Source: Fimenecus sp045531435 (GTDB lineage: Bacteria; Bacillota; Clostridia; Oscillospirales; Acutalibacteraceae). Taken from it: 46,002 nt of DNA. The number at the start of each line of letters is the position of its first letter. The stretch's first letter is position 1. Of this stretch, positions 6,950 to 15,020 are shown piece by piece. The position numbers and the translations under genes are program-made. The DNA lies in the NCBI GenBank assembly GCA_045531435.1, contig JAZSDZ010000025.1:1-46002 (forward strand), given 5' to 3'. A model generated the notes under the pieces. The model ran no database searches and was not told the origin of the DNA. It worked only from the letters and a program-made list of their open reading frames with translations.

Positions 6950-9337
6950 ATGAATGCTAACAAACATTATATTTCACTCGAACTTGATAAAATTCTCAAT
7001 ATGCTGTCCGACGCTGCAAGTAGTGTTGATGCTAAAGAAAGAGCGTTACAGATTGAGCCGTTGACAGATTATTTTGAGGTGTTAGAACTGCTTGATAAAA
7101 CTGAAGCGGCTTATATTTTTATTGCTAAATTCGGCGCACCATCCTTCGGTGGATTACAAAATGTGAATAATGCGTTGGGCAGGGCTGCTGCTGGTGGTTC
7201 ACTTTCTGCGGGAGAACTTCTTAAAATCGCAGTTACACTTAAAATAATTCGTGGAATAACTGTTTGGCACGAAAAATGTGCAGGAATGGAAACGAGTCTT
7301 GATGATTTGTTTAATTCTCTTTATCCAAACAAATATCTTGAAGAAAGAATAACAAATTCAATTATTTCCGAAACAGAAATCAGCGATAATGCATCACCTG
7401 AGCTTAAAGAAATCCGTCGCAAAAAGCATCATTATGAAAATAAAATCCGTGAACAGCTTGATTCTATGATTCATTCGTCACATTACTCAAAAATCCTTCG
7501 TGATGGAATAATTACACAGCGTAATGGTCGATTTGTTGTGCCTGTCAAGGCTGAAAATCGTGGTGATGTAGCGGGTATGGTTCATGACACATCAGGCAGT
7601 GGTGCAACTGTATTTATTGAACCCGCTGCGGTTGTTGAAGCAAATAATGAAATCAAAGTTCTTGAAAGTAGAGAACAAGATGAGATTGAAAGAATCCTTA
7701 TGGAGCTTTCAGGTATAGCTGGTGAGTTTGAAGATACAATTAAAATTAGTTTTGAGTCAGCCGTAATGCTTGACTTGATTTTTGCAAAGGCACATCTTGC
7801 ATATAAAATGAAAGCAAGTCGTCCTATTCTCAACAATGACGGTGAGATTTTACTTAAAAAAGCAAGACATCCGCTTATTGACCATAAAACTGTTGTACCC
7901 GTAAATATTTCATTGGGAATTGACTTCGATTCCCTTGTAATTACAGGTGCTAATACAGGCGGTAAAACTGTTTCAATCAAGACAATCGGTCTTTTAACAC
8001 TTATGGCGGAGTGTGGACTTATGCTGCCCGTTACTGATAACAGCAGAATCTCGGTTTTTGATAATGTTCTTGCCGATATCGGTGACGAGCAAAGTATTGA
8101 ACAATCTCTTTCAACATTTTCTGCGCATATGTCAACAATAGTTGATATTCTGAAAACTGCAGATGACAGAAGCCTTGTACTTATCGATGAGTTGGGTGCG
8201 GGTACTGACCCTGTGGAGGGTGCAGCACTTGCAGTTGCAATTCTTGAAAATTTAAGACAAAAAGGTGCAAAAATTGCATCTACAACTCACTATTCTGAAC
8301 TTAAGGAATATGCACTTAAAACTGATCGTGTTGAAAATGGTTGTTGTGAATTTGATGTTGCATCATTAAAGCCAACATATCGTCTGCTTATTGGTATGCC
8401 GGGTCGTTCAAATGCTTTGGCTATTGCAGGACGACTTGGAATTGACGAGAGTATTACTGATTTTGCAAGGGCATTGATTTCTGAAGAGGATACAAGATTT
8501 GAGGATGCTGTTGACACTCTTGAAACTGCAAGAAAAGCACTTGAAGATGACCGACAGAAATTAGAAGAAGAGAAAATAACTATTCTCCGTAAAAAAGAAA
8601 ATGCTGAAAAGAATCTTGAAAAAGCAAAAGCACAAAGTGAAAAAGAGATTTCACGAGCAAAACAAGAGGCGGAAAGGATTGTTGAAAATGCCCGTCGTGC
8701 AGGTAATTCTCTCCTTATGGAAATCGAACAATTAAAAAAAGAACAGGCAAGAGAGAAAAATCTTCAGGAAATTGCAAGAAAAGCAAAGGCTGCAATGGGA
8801 AGACAGCTCGATAAAATTGATGAATTTCAGAATAGACTTGGCGAGGATGATGGTAACTATGTTTTACCAAGACCATTAGTTGTTGGTGACAGGGTTTTTG
8901 TAAAAACTCTTGGTGGTGAAGCAGAAGTTATCTCAGTTGACGAAAAGAAAAACTCTGTTCAGGTTCAGTCGGGTATGATTAAGATGAAAGCCGATATTTC
9001 AGATGTGCGACTTATGGGTGGACAGAAACAATCTAAAAAACAGACTAGTCTAATGAGAACAGTTCATACAGGCTCATCAAAAGCTACTGCATCTTCAAAC
9101 TCTACAATCGATATCCGTGGTAAAACTGTTGAAGAGGCAATGCTTGACCTTGATACATTTATTGATAACATTCTTCGCACAGGTCTTAACGAAATTATAA
9201 TTATTCATGGTAAGGGTACGGGTGCATTGAGAAAAGGCATCCATATCTATCTTCGTAAACATCCCAACATCCGTTCTTTCCGACTTGGTGTTTTTGGTGA
9301 AGGTGAAGATGGTGTTACAATAGCTCAGCTTAAGTGA
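6950..9337 (+). CDS. mutS2: Endonuclease MutS2
   Basis: A 795-residue MutS-family ATPase without the mismatch-recognition domain. In Bacillus, MutS2 acts on stalled, collided ribosomes; in other species it suppresses recombination. The core and clamp occupy residues 1-310, Walker A is GANTGGKT (333-340) and Walker B is LVLIDELGAGTDP near 410-420. A long charged coiled coil follows at about 510-620, and the C-terminal Smr domain runs from about 720 with IDIRG and HGKGTGALR. All domains are intact. The RBS is AAAGGG ahead of the ATG. It does not overlap recO and is separated from it by an inverted repeat. Confidence 0.95.
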   Translation: MNANKHYISLELDKILNMLSDAASSVDAKERALQIEPLTDYFEVLELLDKTEAAYIFIAKFGAPSFGGLQNVNNALGRAAAGGSLSAGELLKIAVTLKIIRGITVWHEKCAGMETSLDDLFNSLYPNKYLEERITNSIISETEISDNASPELKEIRRKKHHYENKIREQLDSMIHSSHYSKILRDGIITQRNGRFVVPVKAENRGDVAGMVHDTSGSGATVFIEPAAVVEANNEIKVLESREQDEIERILMELSGIAGEFEDTIKISFESAVMLDLIFAKAHLAYKMKASRPILNNDGEILLKKARHPLIDHKTVVPVNISLGIDFDSLVITGANTGGKTVSIKTIGLLTLMAECGLMLPVTDNSRISVFDNVLADIGDEQSIEQSLSTFSAHMSTIVDILKTADDRSLVLIDELGAGTDPVEGAALAVAILENLRQKGAKIASTTHYSELKEYALKTDRVENGCCEFDVASLKPTYRLLIGMPGRSNALAIAGRLGIDESITDFARALISEEDTRFEDAVDTLETARKALEDDRQKLEEEKITILRKKENAEKNLEKAKAQSEKEISRAKQEAERIVENARRAGNSLLMEIEQLKKEQAREKNLQEIARKAKAAMGRQLDKIDEFQNRLGEDDGNYVLPRPLVVGDRVFVKTLGGEAEVISVDEKKNSVQVQSGMIKMKADISDVRLMGGQKQSKKQTSLMRTVHTGSSKATASSNSTIDIRGKTVEEAMLDLDTFIDNILRTGLNEIIIIHGKGTGALRKGIHIYLRKHPNIRSFRLGVFGEGEDGVTIAQLK

Positions 9338-9340
9338 TTA

Positions 9341-9369
9341 TTGCAAAATACCAATTAATATGGTAGAAT
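9341..9369 (+). promoter_or_regulatory. Sigma-A promoter of the small lipoprotein gene
   Basis: TTGCAA at 9341-9346, 17 bases, TAGAAT at 9364-9369, lying just after the mutS2 stop and about 32 bases before the lipoprotein start. Confidence 0.65.
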
Positions 9370-9400
9370 GAAACAAAGTAAAACAACGGAGGATTTATAT

Positions 9401-9727
9401 ATGAGTAAAAAATGGATTATTGCTTTGGTATTGTTACTTGCAGTTGTAGTTGTATTTGCTGCTTGTAGAAGCAAAGAAGTTGAAGAGCCAACAACAGAAA
9501 TTACAACAGAGTTGACAACAGCACCGACAACTGAAGAACAACCTACAGAATATGTATCTGCAGATGACGAAAAAACATCTGAATCAGAAACACTTGTCAT
9601 AACACCGGGTACTGGTGATTTCTCTGATGATGACTTTGATTCCGGTAACGGAATTCAGATTGGTGACCCTTCAGACAACAGTGGTGCAAGTGGTTCTATA
9701 AGTTGGAGTGAAATTGTAGGAAATTAA
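9401..9727 (+). CDS. Small threonine-rich lipoprotein
   Basis: A 108-residue predicted lipoprotein of unknown function. MSKKWIIALVLLLAVVVVFA is a signal peptide ending in a lipobox (FAAC), so the cysteine would be lipidated and the protein anchored outside the membrane. The mature part is low-complexity and acidic, with repeated TTE/TTA triplets (residues about 28-48), then Asp/Ser/Gly-rich sequence and a short SISWSEIVGN end. I chose the ATG at 9401, behind GGAGGA, instead of an upstream in-frame ATG at 9368. It has its own promoter and a terminator, so it is probably monocistronic. No catalytic domain is visible. Confidence 0.75.
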   Translation: MSKKWIIALVLLLAVVVVFAACRSKEVEEPTTEITTELTTAPTTEEQPTEYVSADDEKTSESETLVITPGTGDFSDDDFDSGNGIQIGDPSDNSGASGSISWSEIVGN

Positions 9728-9730
9728 GGC

Positions 9731-9759
9731 TTGACAAATGAATAATAATTTAGTATAAT
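9731..9759 (+). promoter_or_regulatory. Consensus sigma-A promoter upstream of ylxM-ffh
   Basis: TTGACA at 9731-9736, exactly 17 bases, TATAAT at 9754-9759. This is a perfect match to the sigma-A consensus. The predicted start (about 9766) lies inside the left arm of a strong terminator hairpin, so transcripts would meet a terminator at once. Confidence 0.85.
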
Positions 9760-9761
9760 GT

Positions 9762-9800
9762 CGTTCTGTAAAGTGAAAAACCTTTACAGAACGTTTTTTT
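9762..9800 (+). terminator. Strong intrinsic terminator just after a promoter
   Basis: CGTTCTGTAAAG (9762-9773) pairs perfectly with CTTTACAGAACG (9782-9793) around an 8-base loop and is followed by seven Ts. It can end the lipoprotein transcript. For a transcript started at about 9766 an 8-bp stem would remain, so it could also attenuate ylxM-ffh. Confidence 0.85.
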
Positions 9801-9818
9801 GAATGGTAGGTGTCTTTG

Positions 9819-10181
9819 GTGGCAAATAGCATAGAAATCACAATGCTTCTTGATTTGTATGGCGAAACATTAACCGTAAAACAGCGTGATTATCTTAATT
9901 TTTACTACAATGATGACCTTTCTCTTTCAGAAATAGCCGAAAATGAGGGAATTACCCGTCAGGGTGTTCGTGACGCAATAAAAAGGGCTGAAACATTACT
10001 CTATGATATGGAATCAAAACTCAAATTTTCCAAAAAACTTGAAAAATTCCATAAGGGACTTGAGGATATTGTTAAATGCTCTGATGAGATTAATGAATAT
10101 AATCTTGCAAACGGTCTTTCCCATGAAATTAATGATAAAACAGTTAAGATAAAGTCAATTGCACTTTCCTTGACAGAATAG
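9819..10181 (+). CDS. ylxM: YlxM family DNA/SRP-associated protein
   Basis: A 120-residue protein of the YlxM/p13 family, encoded before ffh in most Firmicutes. It has a sigma-70 region 4-like helix-turn-helix: LTVKQRDYLNFYYNDDLSLSEIA then GITRQGVRDAIKRAE at about residues 17-58. The C-terminal half is helical and charged. YlxM of streptococci modulates SRP GTPase activity; that function is inferred here. The frame is open from 9810, but I chose the GTG at 9819, six bases after TAGGTG. The stop is 8 bases before ffh, so the two are one operon. Confidence 0.88.
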   Translation: MANSIEITMLLDLYGETLTVKQRDYLNFYYNDDLSLSEIAENEGITRQGVRDAIKRAETLLYDMESKLKFSKKLEKFHKGLEDIVKCSDEINEYNLANGLSHEINDKTVKIKSIALSLTE

Positions 10182-10189
10182 GTGAAGTT

Positions 10190-11560
10190 ATGGCATTTGA
10201 AGGTTTATCCGATAGACTTGAAGCCGCTTTTCAGCGATTGAAAAGCAAAGGCAGTCTTAATGAAAAAGACGTCAAAGAGGCAATGCGAGAAGTTCGTCTT
10301 GCACTCCTGGAGGCTGACGTTAACTATAAGGTAGCTAAGGACTTTACAGCAAAGGTTACTGAGCGCGCAATCGGTGCTCAGGTTATGGAAAGCCTTACTC
10401 CTGCACAGATGGTTATCAAAATTGTTAATGAAGAGCTCACTGAACTTATGGGTGGTACTCAGACAAGACTTGCATATGCAAGTCATCCGCCAACAATTAT
10501 TATGATGTGTGGTCTTCAGGGTTCCGGTAAAACAACGCATTGTGCAAAGATTGCCAGAAAACTAAAAAATGAAAATCACAGACCTTTGCTTGTAGCTTGC
10601 GACATTTATCGTCCTGCTGCTATTAAACAGTTACAGGTTGTCGGTGAACAGGTTGGCGTTCCTGTTTTTGAAATGGGACAGACAAATCCTGTCACAATCG
10701 CAAAAGAAGCAATAAAACTTGCAAAGGATAAGGGTTATGATTATGTTTTTATCGATACAGCAGGTCGTTTGCATATTGATACAGAGCTTATGGATGAGCT
10801 TAAGAACATAAAGAATGAGGTTCATCCTCATGAAATCCTTCTCGTAATTGATGCTATGCTTGGTCAGGATGCCGTTACGGTTGCAAGTACATTTAATGAT
10901 GAACTAGGACTTGATGGACTTGTTCTTACAAAGATGGATGGTGACACCCGTGGTGGTGCTGCGCTTTCAGCAAGAGCAGTTACAGGCAAACCTATCAAAT
11001 TTGTCGGTATGGGTGAAAAACTTGACGAACTTGATTATTTCTATCCGGACCGTATGGCGAACAGAATTCTCGGTATGGGTGACGTGCTTTCTCTTATTGA
11101 AAAGGCTGAAATTGCCCTTGACGAGAAAAAGGCAGCAAAACTTGAAGAGAGTCTTCGTAAAAATAAGTTTGACCTTGAAGATTTGCTTGACCAGTTTGAA
11201 CAGATTAACAGAATGGGTAGTATGAAGGATATCCTTTCAATGCTTCCCGGTGTTAATAAAAAGATTAAGGATGTTGATGTTGACGAGCGTCAGCTTGATA
11301 GAATGAAGGCAATTATTCTTTCAATGACACCAAAAGAAAGAAAAAATCCCGACCTTATCAATCCTTCACGTAAGCGCAGAATTGCTGCCGGTTGTGGAAT
11401 GCAGGTTGAGGATGTTAACCGACTTCTTAATCAGCATCGTCAGATGCAAAAAATGTTTAAACAGATGAATTCCGGCAAAATGAAACGTCAGTTAAAGCGT
11501 ATGGGCTTCGGCGGTGGCGGAATGAATGGTATGGGTGGCATGGGTGGCTTCCCGATGTAA
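10190..11560 (+). CDS. ffh: Signal recognition particle protein Ffh
   Basis: A 456-residue SRP GTPase that binds SRP RNA and signal peptides and delivers ribosomes to FtsY and the translocon. The N domain spans about residues 1-95, and the G domain has GLQGSGKTT (108-116), DTAGR (189-193) and TKMDGD (247-252). The methionine-rich M domain covers about 325-430. The C-terminus is a flexible Gly/Met tail (GGGGMNGMGGMGGFPM). It follows ylxM and leads into rpsP, the standard Firmicute order. A weak hairpin (AACAC/GTGTT) lies between ffh and rpsP. Confidence 0.97.
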   Translation: MAFEGLSDRLEAAFQRLKSKGSLNEKDVKEAMREVRLALLEADVNYKVAKDFTAKVTERAIGAQVMESLTPAQMVIKIVNEELTELMGGTQTRLAYASHPPTIIMMCGLQGSGKTTHCAKIARKLKNENHRPLLVACDIYRPAAIKQLQVVGEQVGVPVFEMGQTNPVTIAKEAIKLAKDKGYDYVFIDTAGRLHIDTELMDELKNIKNEVHPHEILLVIDAMLGQDAVTVASTFNDELGLDGLVLTKMDGDTRGGAALSARAVTGKPIKFVGMGEKLDELDYFYPDRMANRILGMGDVLSLIEKAEIALDEKKAAKLEESLRKNKFDLEDLLDQFEQINRMGSMKDILSMLPGVNKKIKDVDVDERQLDRMKAIILSMTPKERKNPDLINPSRKRRIAAGCGMQVEDVNRLLNQHRQMQKMFKQMNSGKMKRQLKRMGFGGGGMNGMGGMGGFPM

Positions 11561-11617
11561 TGTATATAACACAAATGTGTTTATAAATAAATTTTTATAT
11601 ATTTGGAGGAAACAAAA

Positions 11618-11863
11618 ATGGCAGTAAAAATCAGACTTCGCAGAATGGGTGCTAAGAGAGCTCCTTTCTACAGAGTAGTAGTTGCAGATTCTCGTTATCC
11701 AAGAGACGGCAGATTCATCGATGAAATTGGTACTTATAATCCAATGACAGACCCTGCTGAAATCAAGATTGACAACGAAAAGGCAGCTCAGTGGATTAAG
11801 AATGGCGCACAGCCAACTGACACAGTTAAGGTTATTCTTAAAAAGAGTGGCGCTATTAAATAA
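11618..11863 (+). CDS. rpsP: Ribosomal protein bS16
   Basis: An 81-residue small-subunit protein that starts MAVKIRLRRMGAKRAPFYRV, the conserved S16 N-terminus, with the usual RDGRFIDEIGTYNP motif. It stabilises 16S rRNA during 30S assembly. The start ATG lies behind GGAGGA; an in-frame upstream extension is not needed. khpA follows 16 bases later, as in most Firmicutes. Confidence 0.97.
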   Translation: MAVKIRLRRMGAKRAPFYRVVVADSRYPRDGRFIDEIGTYNPMTDPAEIKIDNEKAAQWIKNGAQPTDTVKVILKKSGAIK

Positions 11864-11879
11864 GAAAGGTTTTTGAAAA

Positions 11880-12113
11880 ATGCAGGAACTTCTTATTACA
11901 ATAGTTAAAGGACTTGTTGAAAATCCTGACGCTGTTACTGTTACTGTTGACGAAGCAGATGACCGCGGTGTCGTTGTTTATCACCTTCACGTTGCTGAGG
12001 ACGATATGGGCAGAGTTATCGGTAAACAGGGCAGAATTGCAAAGGCAATAAGAACTGTTGTTAAAGCCGGTGCAACACGTACAGGTGAAAAAATTCAGGT
12101 CGATATTGACTAA
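11880..12113 (+). CDS. khpA: KH domain RNA-binding protein KhpA (YlqC)
   Basis: A 77-residue single KH-domain protein. The nucleic-acid-binding loop is GKQG at residues 48-51 within MGRVIGKQGRIAKAIR. In streptococci KhpA forms a pair with KhpB/EloR and binds RNA, affecting division and cell length. It lies between rpsP and rimM, the conserved position, and is followed by a strong terminator. Confidence 0.93.
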   Translation: MQELLITIVKGLVENPDAVTVTVDEADDRGVVVYHLHVAEDDMGRVIGKQGRIAKAIRTVVKAGATRTGEKIQVDID

Positions 12114-12159
12114 TTTACAAGGGCAGACTATTGCGGTCTGCCCTATTGTAAATTTTATT
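12114..12159 (+). terminator. Rho-independent terminator after khpA
   Basis: GGGCAGAC (12121-12128) and GTCTGCCC (12136-12143) pair around a 7-base loop. TTTACAA and TTGTAAA extend the stem past a 2-base bulge, and TTTTATT follows. It separates ylxM-ffh-rpsP-khpA from rimM-trmD. rimM starts only 15 bases later with no clear promoter, so read-through is likely. Confidence 0.85.
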
Positions 12160-12173
12160 AAAAAGGATACACT

Positions 12174-12689
12174 ATGATTAAAGAATATCTTGAATTAGGA
12201 CAAATTGTATCAACTCATGGAATAAAAGGTGAAATGCGATTTAATCCTTGGTGTGATGCACCTGATTTTGTAAAAAAATTCAAAACTTTGTATTTTGATA
12301 ACAAGGGAGAAAAAGAAATAAAGGTTATCTCTGCGCGTCCGCACGGAAATGTTGCGATTTTAATGTTGGACGGCATTGATGATATTGACAAAGCACGTGC
12401 ATTGAAAAATAAAGTGCTTTATATGAAACGTAGTGATGCAAAACTTCCTAAAGGTACCTGGTTTATTCAGGAACTTTTTGACTGTAAGGTTTATGATAAC
12501 AATACAGATAAAGTGTTAGGTGTCATTTGTGATGTGAGTGAAACCGGTGCCAACGATGTATGGCATATAAAAACACAGAATGGTGAAGTGCTTATTCCTG
12601 CAATCAAACAGGTTGTTGTTTCAGTTGATGTGGAAGAAGGCATCATAAGAATCAATCCTACAAAAGGGCTATTTGAAGATGAAAATTAA
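12174..12689 (+). CDS. rimM: 16S rRNA processing protein RimM
   Basis: A 171-residue 30S maturation factor that binds uS19. The N-terminal RimM barrel begins YLELGQIVSTHGIKGEMRFNP, and the C-terminal PRC-barrel covers about residues 95-165 (VLGVICDVSETGANDVWHI, VLIPAIKQVV). Length and motifs fit. It overlaps trmD by 11 bases, so the two are coupled. Confidence 0.95.
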   Translation: MIKEYLELGQIVSTHGIKGEMRFNPWCDAPDFVKKFKTLYFDNKGEKEIKVISARPHGNVAILMLDGIDDIDKARALKNKVLYMKRSDAKLPKGTWFIQELFDCKVYDNNTDKVLGVICDVSETGANDVWHIKTQNGEVLIPAIKQVVVSVDVEEGIIRINPTKGLFEDEN

Positions 12690-13407
12690 CATTATGACTC
12701 TTTTTCCTGAAATGTGCGAAACAGTGCTTTCTGAAAGTATTATAGGCAGGGCAAGGGAAAAAGGATATGTTGAAATAAATTGTGTCAACATAAGAGATTA
12801 CACTCTTGATAAACACCGCCGTGTTGACGATGCTCCATATGGCGGTGGAATGGGTATGCTTATGCAGACACAACCAATCGCAGATTGCTATAAGGCAATT
12901 TGTGAAAAAAGCGAAAATAGAAATCACCTTATTTATATGTCACCTTGTGGTAAGGTGCTTAATCAGAATAGGGTGAAGGAATTGGCGCAAATGCCGGAAA
13001 TTACAATTCTTTGTGGTCATTACGAGGGAATAGACCAACGAATAATTGATACTCTTGTCGATGAACAGATTTCTATAGGTGACTATGTGTTGACAGGTGG
13101 CGAATTACCTGCATTGGTACTTGCTGATTCAATCTCCAGAATGCTTGAAGGCGTTTTACCAAACGATGAAGCAAAGGAGTTGGAAAGTCATTATAATGGA
13201 TTGTTGGAATATCCACAATACACAAGACCATACGAATGGAATGGCTTGAAAGTGCCTGATGTGCTGATGTCAGGTCATCATGGGAATGTCGATAAATGGC
13301 GTCGTGAACAATCACTTCTTATGACTTTGAAAAATCGACCGGATATGCTGGAAAAAGCAGAACTTACAAAAAAGGATAGGGAATTTTTAGAAAAACAAGA
13401 TACTTAA
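12679..13407 (+). CDS. trmD: tRNA (guanine37-N1)-methyltransferase TrmD
   Basis: A 242-residue SPOUT methyltransferase that makes m1G37 in tRNAs with a G36-G37 context, preventing +1 frameshifts. Motifs: YGGGMGML (54-61), the AdoMet-binding trefoil knot LCGHYEGIDQR (111-121) and SIGDYVLTGGE (132-142), and HYNGLLEYPQYTRP in the linker. I chose the ATG at 12679 giving MKINIMTLFPEM, the canonical N-terminus; a TTG lies 6 bases earlier. rplS, which often follows trmD, is not here. Confidence 0.96.
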   Translation: MKINIMTLFPEMCETVLSESIIGRAREKGYVEINCVNIRDYTLDKHRRVDDAPYGGGMGMLMQTQPIADCYKAICEKSENRNHLIYMSPCGKVLNQNRVKELAQMPEITILCGHYEGIDQRIIDTLVDEQISIGDYVLTGGELPALVLADSISRMLEGVLPNDEAKELESHYNGLLEYPQYTRPYEWNGLKVPDVLMSGHHGNVDKWRREQSLLMTLKNRPDMLEKAELTKKDREFLEKQDT

Positions 13408-13428
13408 TGTGTGGCAAGGATAAGAGAA

Positions 13429-14442
13429 ATGTATAGTAAAGTGATTACAAAATCAAATATTGTAAAATATATTGCAATAGTATTGGCGATGATTCTGCTA
13501 ATTTCTACAGTGGTTTTTGGTGTGAAGAACAATAATAAAGCTGAAGAAATAGAAAAACTTAATAGTGAACTTGCTGAAATGGAATCATTACTCAGCGAAA
13601 AACAATCTGAAAAAGATGCTCTTGAGAGTGAAAAGAGCAGTGTTGACCAGTCATATCAGGATAAACTGAATTCACAGGAAAATGCTTATGAAAGCATTAT
13701 TGATGAATTGAATAAACAGATTGCTGAGATGGAAAAAAAGACGGAAAACAAAAAAACGGATAAGGAAACAACTACAAAAAAGTTGAATACTGAACTTAAG
13801 ATGCCTGAACCGATTCCGTCAAAGGGTAAAACAGTGTATCTTACATTTGACGATGGACCATCTCCATACACATCTGAAGTCCTTGACATCTTAGACAAAT
13901 ATGGTGTCAAGGCAACTTTTTTTGTAGTGAATGGAAAATATAATTACTTAATGAAAGAGATTGTTGAACGAGGTCATCAGATAGGACTTCACTGTTATAG
14001 ACATGTGTATTCGGAAATTTATGCATCAGACGAAGCGTATTTTAACGATTTAGAAAAGATTTCCAACGTTGTAAAAAGACAGACGGGTATTGAAAGTAAA
14101 ATTATCCGATTCCCCGGTGGAGGAAGTAATACTATCAGTAAAAAGTATTGCCCCGGTATTATGACACGACTTACAAAAGCTGTTGTTGAAAAGGGATACA
14201 GTTATTTTGACTGGAATTGTTCTAATGGTGATGCTGATGGTGCAAATACAATTGTAAAACAGGTAATCAATTGTAGTAAATTCCCAAGAAGTGAAAAGAA
14301 TATAGTTGTGCTTATGCACGATAATAAGAAGATTACTATGGAGTCTTTACCTGCAATTATTGAATACTATCAGGCTTGTGGAATGGAATTTGGTGTGCTT
14401 ACTGCATCAACAGAGATGAATAATCATACGGTTTACAACTGA
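13429..14442 (+). CDS. Membrane-anchored polysaccharide deacetylase
   Basis: A 337-residue protein with an N-terminal membrane anchor (about residues 12-31), a Glu/Lys/Ser-rich coiled coil (about 36-115) and a NodB deacetylase domain. Motifs present: TFDDGPSPYT with D141 and D142, the metal histidines H188 and H192 (GLHCYRH), IRFPGGGSN and VLMHD. These enzymes remove acetyl groups from peptidoglycan or related sugars outside the cell; the substrate here is not known. I chose the ATG at 13429, behind AAGGATAAGAGAA, instead of a GTG at 13411 that lacks a ribosome site. The coiled-coil stalk may hold the enzyme away from the membrane. Confidence 0.87.
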   Translation: MYSKVITKSNIVKYIAIVLAMILLISTVVFGVKNNNKAEEIEKLNSELAEMESLLSEKQSEKDALESEKSSVDQSYQDKLNSQENAYESIIDELNKQIAEMEKKTENKKTDKETTTKKLNTELKMPEPIPSKGKTVYLTFDDGPSPYTSEVLDILDKYGVKATFFVVNGKYNYLMKEIVERGHQIGLHCYRHVYSEIYASDEAYFNDLEKISNVVKRQTGIESKIIRFPGGGSNTISKKYCPGIMTRLTKAVVEKGYSYFDWNCSNGDADGANTIVKQVINCSKFPRSEKNIVVLMHDNKKITMESLPAIIEYYQACGMEFGVLTASTEMNNHTVYN

Positions 14443-14571
14443 TAATATTGATAATAGACAAAAATTGATAAATAATATAGGAAAAATGCACAAACTTAAT
14501 TCTAATAAAAATCATGTTTTTGTTTTTATAACTGAATTATTGTTTTTGAGTCAAAACTGCGATTTTTTTCG

Positions 14572-14599
14572 TTGACGAGTAAAAGTTTTGTGGTATAAT
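14572..14599 (+). promoter_or_regulatory. Sigma-A promoter of the HPr gene
   Basis: TTGACG (14572-14577), 16 bases, TATAAT (14594-14599) with a TGG extended -10. The rest of the 219-base gap 14443-14661 is AT-rich; I see no gene or clear structure in it. Confidence 0.75.
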
Positions 14600-14661
14600 A
14601 TGTTAGTAACAGATGTATTTAATTATGTTATTTTATATTTTATCATTTGGGAGAATGAGTT

Positions 14662-14925
14662 ATGTACACTAAAGATGTAGAAGTTAAAAATCAGGTTGGT
14701 TTGCACGCTCGTCCTGCAACATTCTTTATCCAGAAGGCTAATGAATTCAAGTCATCAATCTGGGTTGAAAAAGAAGACAGAAGAGTAAACGCAAAGAGTC
14801 TTCTCGGTGTTCTTTCACTTGGCATTATGGGTGGAACAACTATCCGTATCCACGCAGGTGGTCCTGACGAAGAACAGGCTGTTGAAGAACTTGTAAAGCT
14901 TGTTGAATCAGGTTTTGCTGAATAA
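14662..14925 (+). CDS. ptsH: Phosphocarrier protein HPr
   Basis: An 87-residue HPr. Histidine 15 in GLHARPAT is the site phosphorylated by enzyme I, and Ser46 in NAKSLLGVLSLGI is the site for HPr kinase, so it can serve both PTS transport and carbon-catabolite control. The presence of His15 separates it from Crh. It has its own promoter, a GGGAGAATGAG ribosome site and its own terminator, and no ptsI or permease gene is nearby. In Clostridia that lack most PTS genes such an HPr may be mainly regulatory; that is inference. Confidence 0.93.
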   Translation: MYTKDVEVKNQVGLHARPATFFIQKANEFKSSIWVEKEDRRVNAKSLLGVLSLGIMGGTTIRIHAGGPDEEQAVEELVKLVESGFAE

Positions 14926-14938
14926 TCAAACGAAATTT

Positions 14939-14973
14939 AGCACATCACATTTGTGGTGTGCTTTATTTTTTTG
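14939..14973 (+). terminator. Terminator after HPr
   Basis: AGCACATCAC (14939-14948) pairs with GTGGTGTGCT (14953-14962) with one G-T pair, followed by a T-rich tail. Confidence 0.85.
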
Positions 14974-14990
14974 TTTACATATGGTATAAT
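14962..14990 (+). promoter_or_regulatory. Putative extended -10 promoter of uvrC
   Basis: TATAAT at 14985-14990 is preceded by ATGG (extended -10), the same ATGG/GTGG-TATAAT form as ahead of HPr. The -35 region is weak and overlaps the T-tail of the HPr terminator. Confidence 0.5.
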
Positions 14991-15020
14991 TGATACAATA
15001 AAATAAGGTAGGTGAGTTCT

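Noticed and set aside
13408..13428. GTG at 13411 as the start of the polysaccharide deacetylase
   Set aside because: No ribosome site precedes it, while AAGGATAAGAGAA precedes the ATG at 13429, which also gives a more typical anchor.
14662..14925. Crh instead of HPr
   Set aside because: Crh lacks the phosphorylatable His15; this protein has GLHARPAT with His15.
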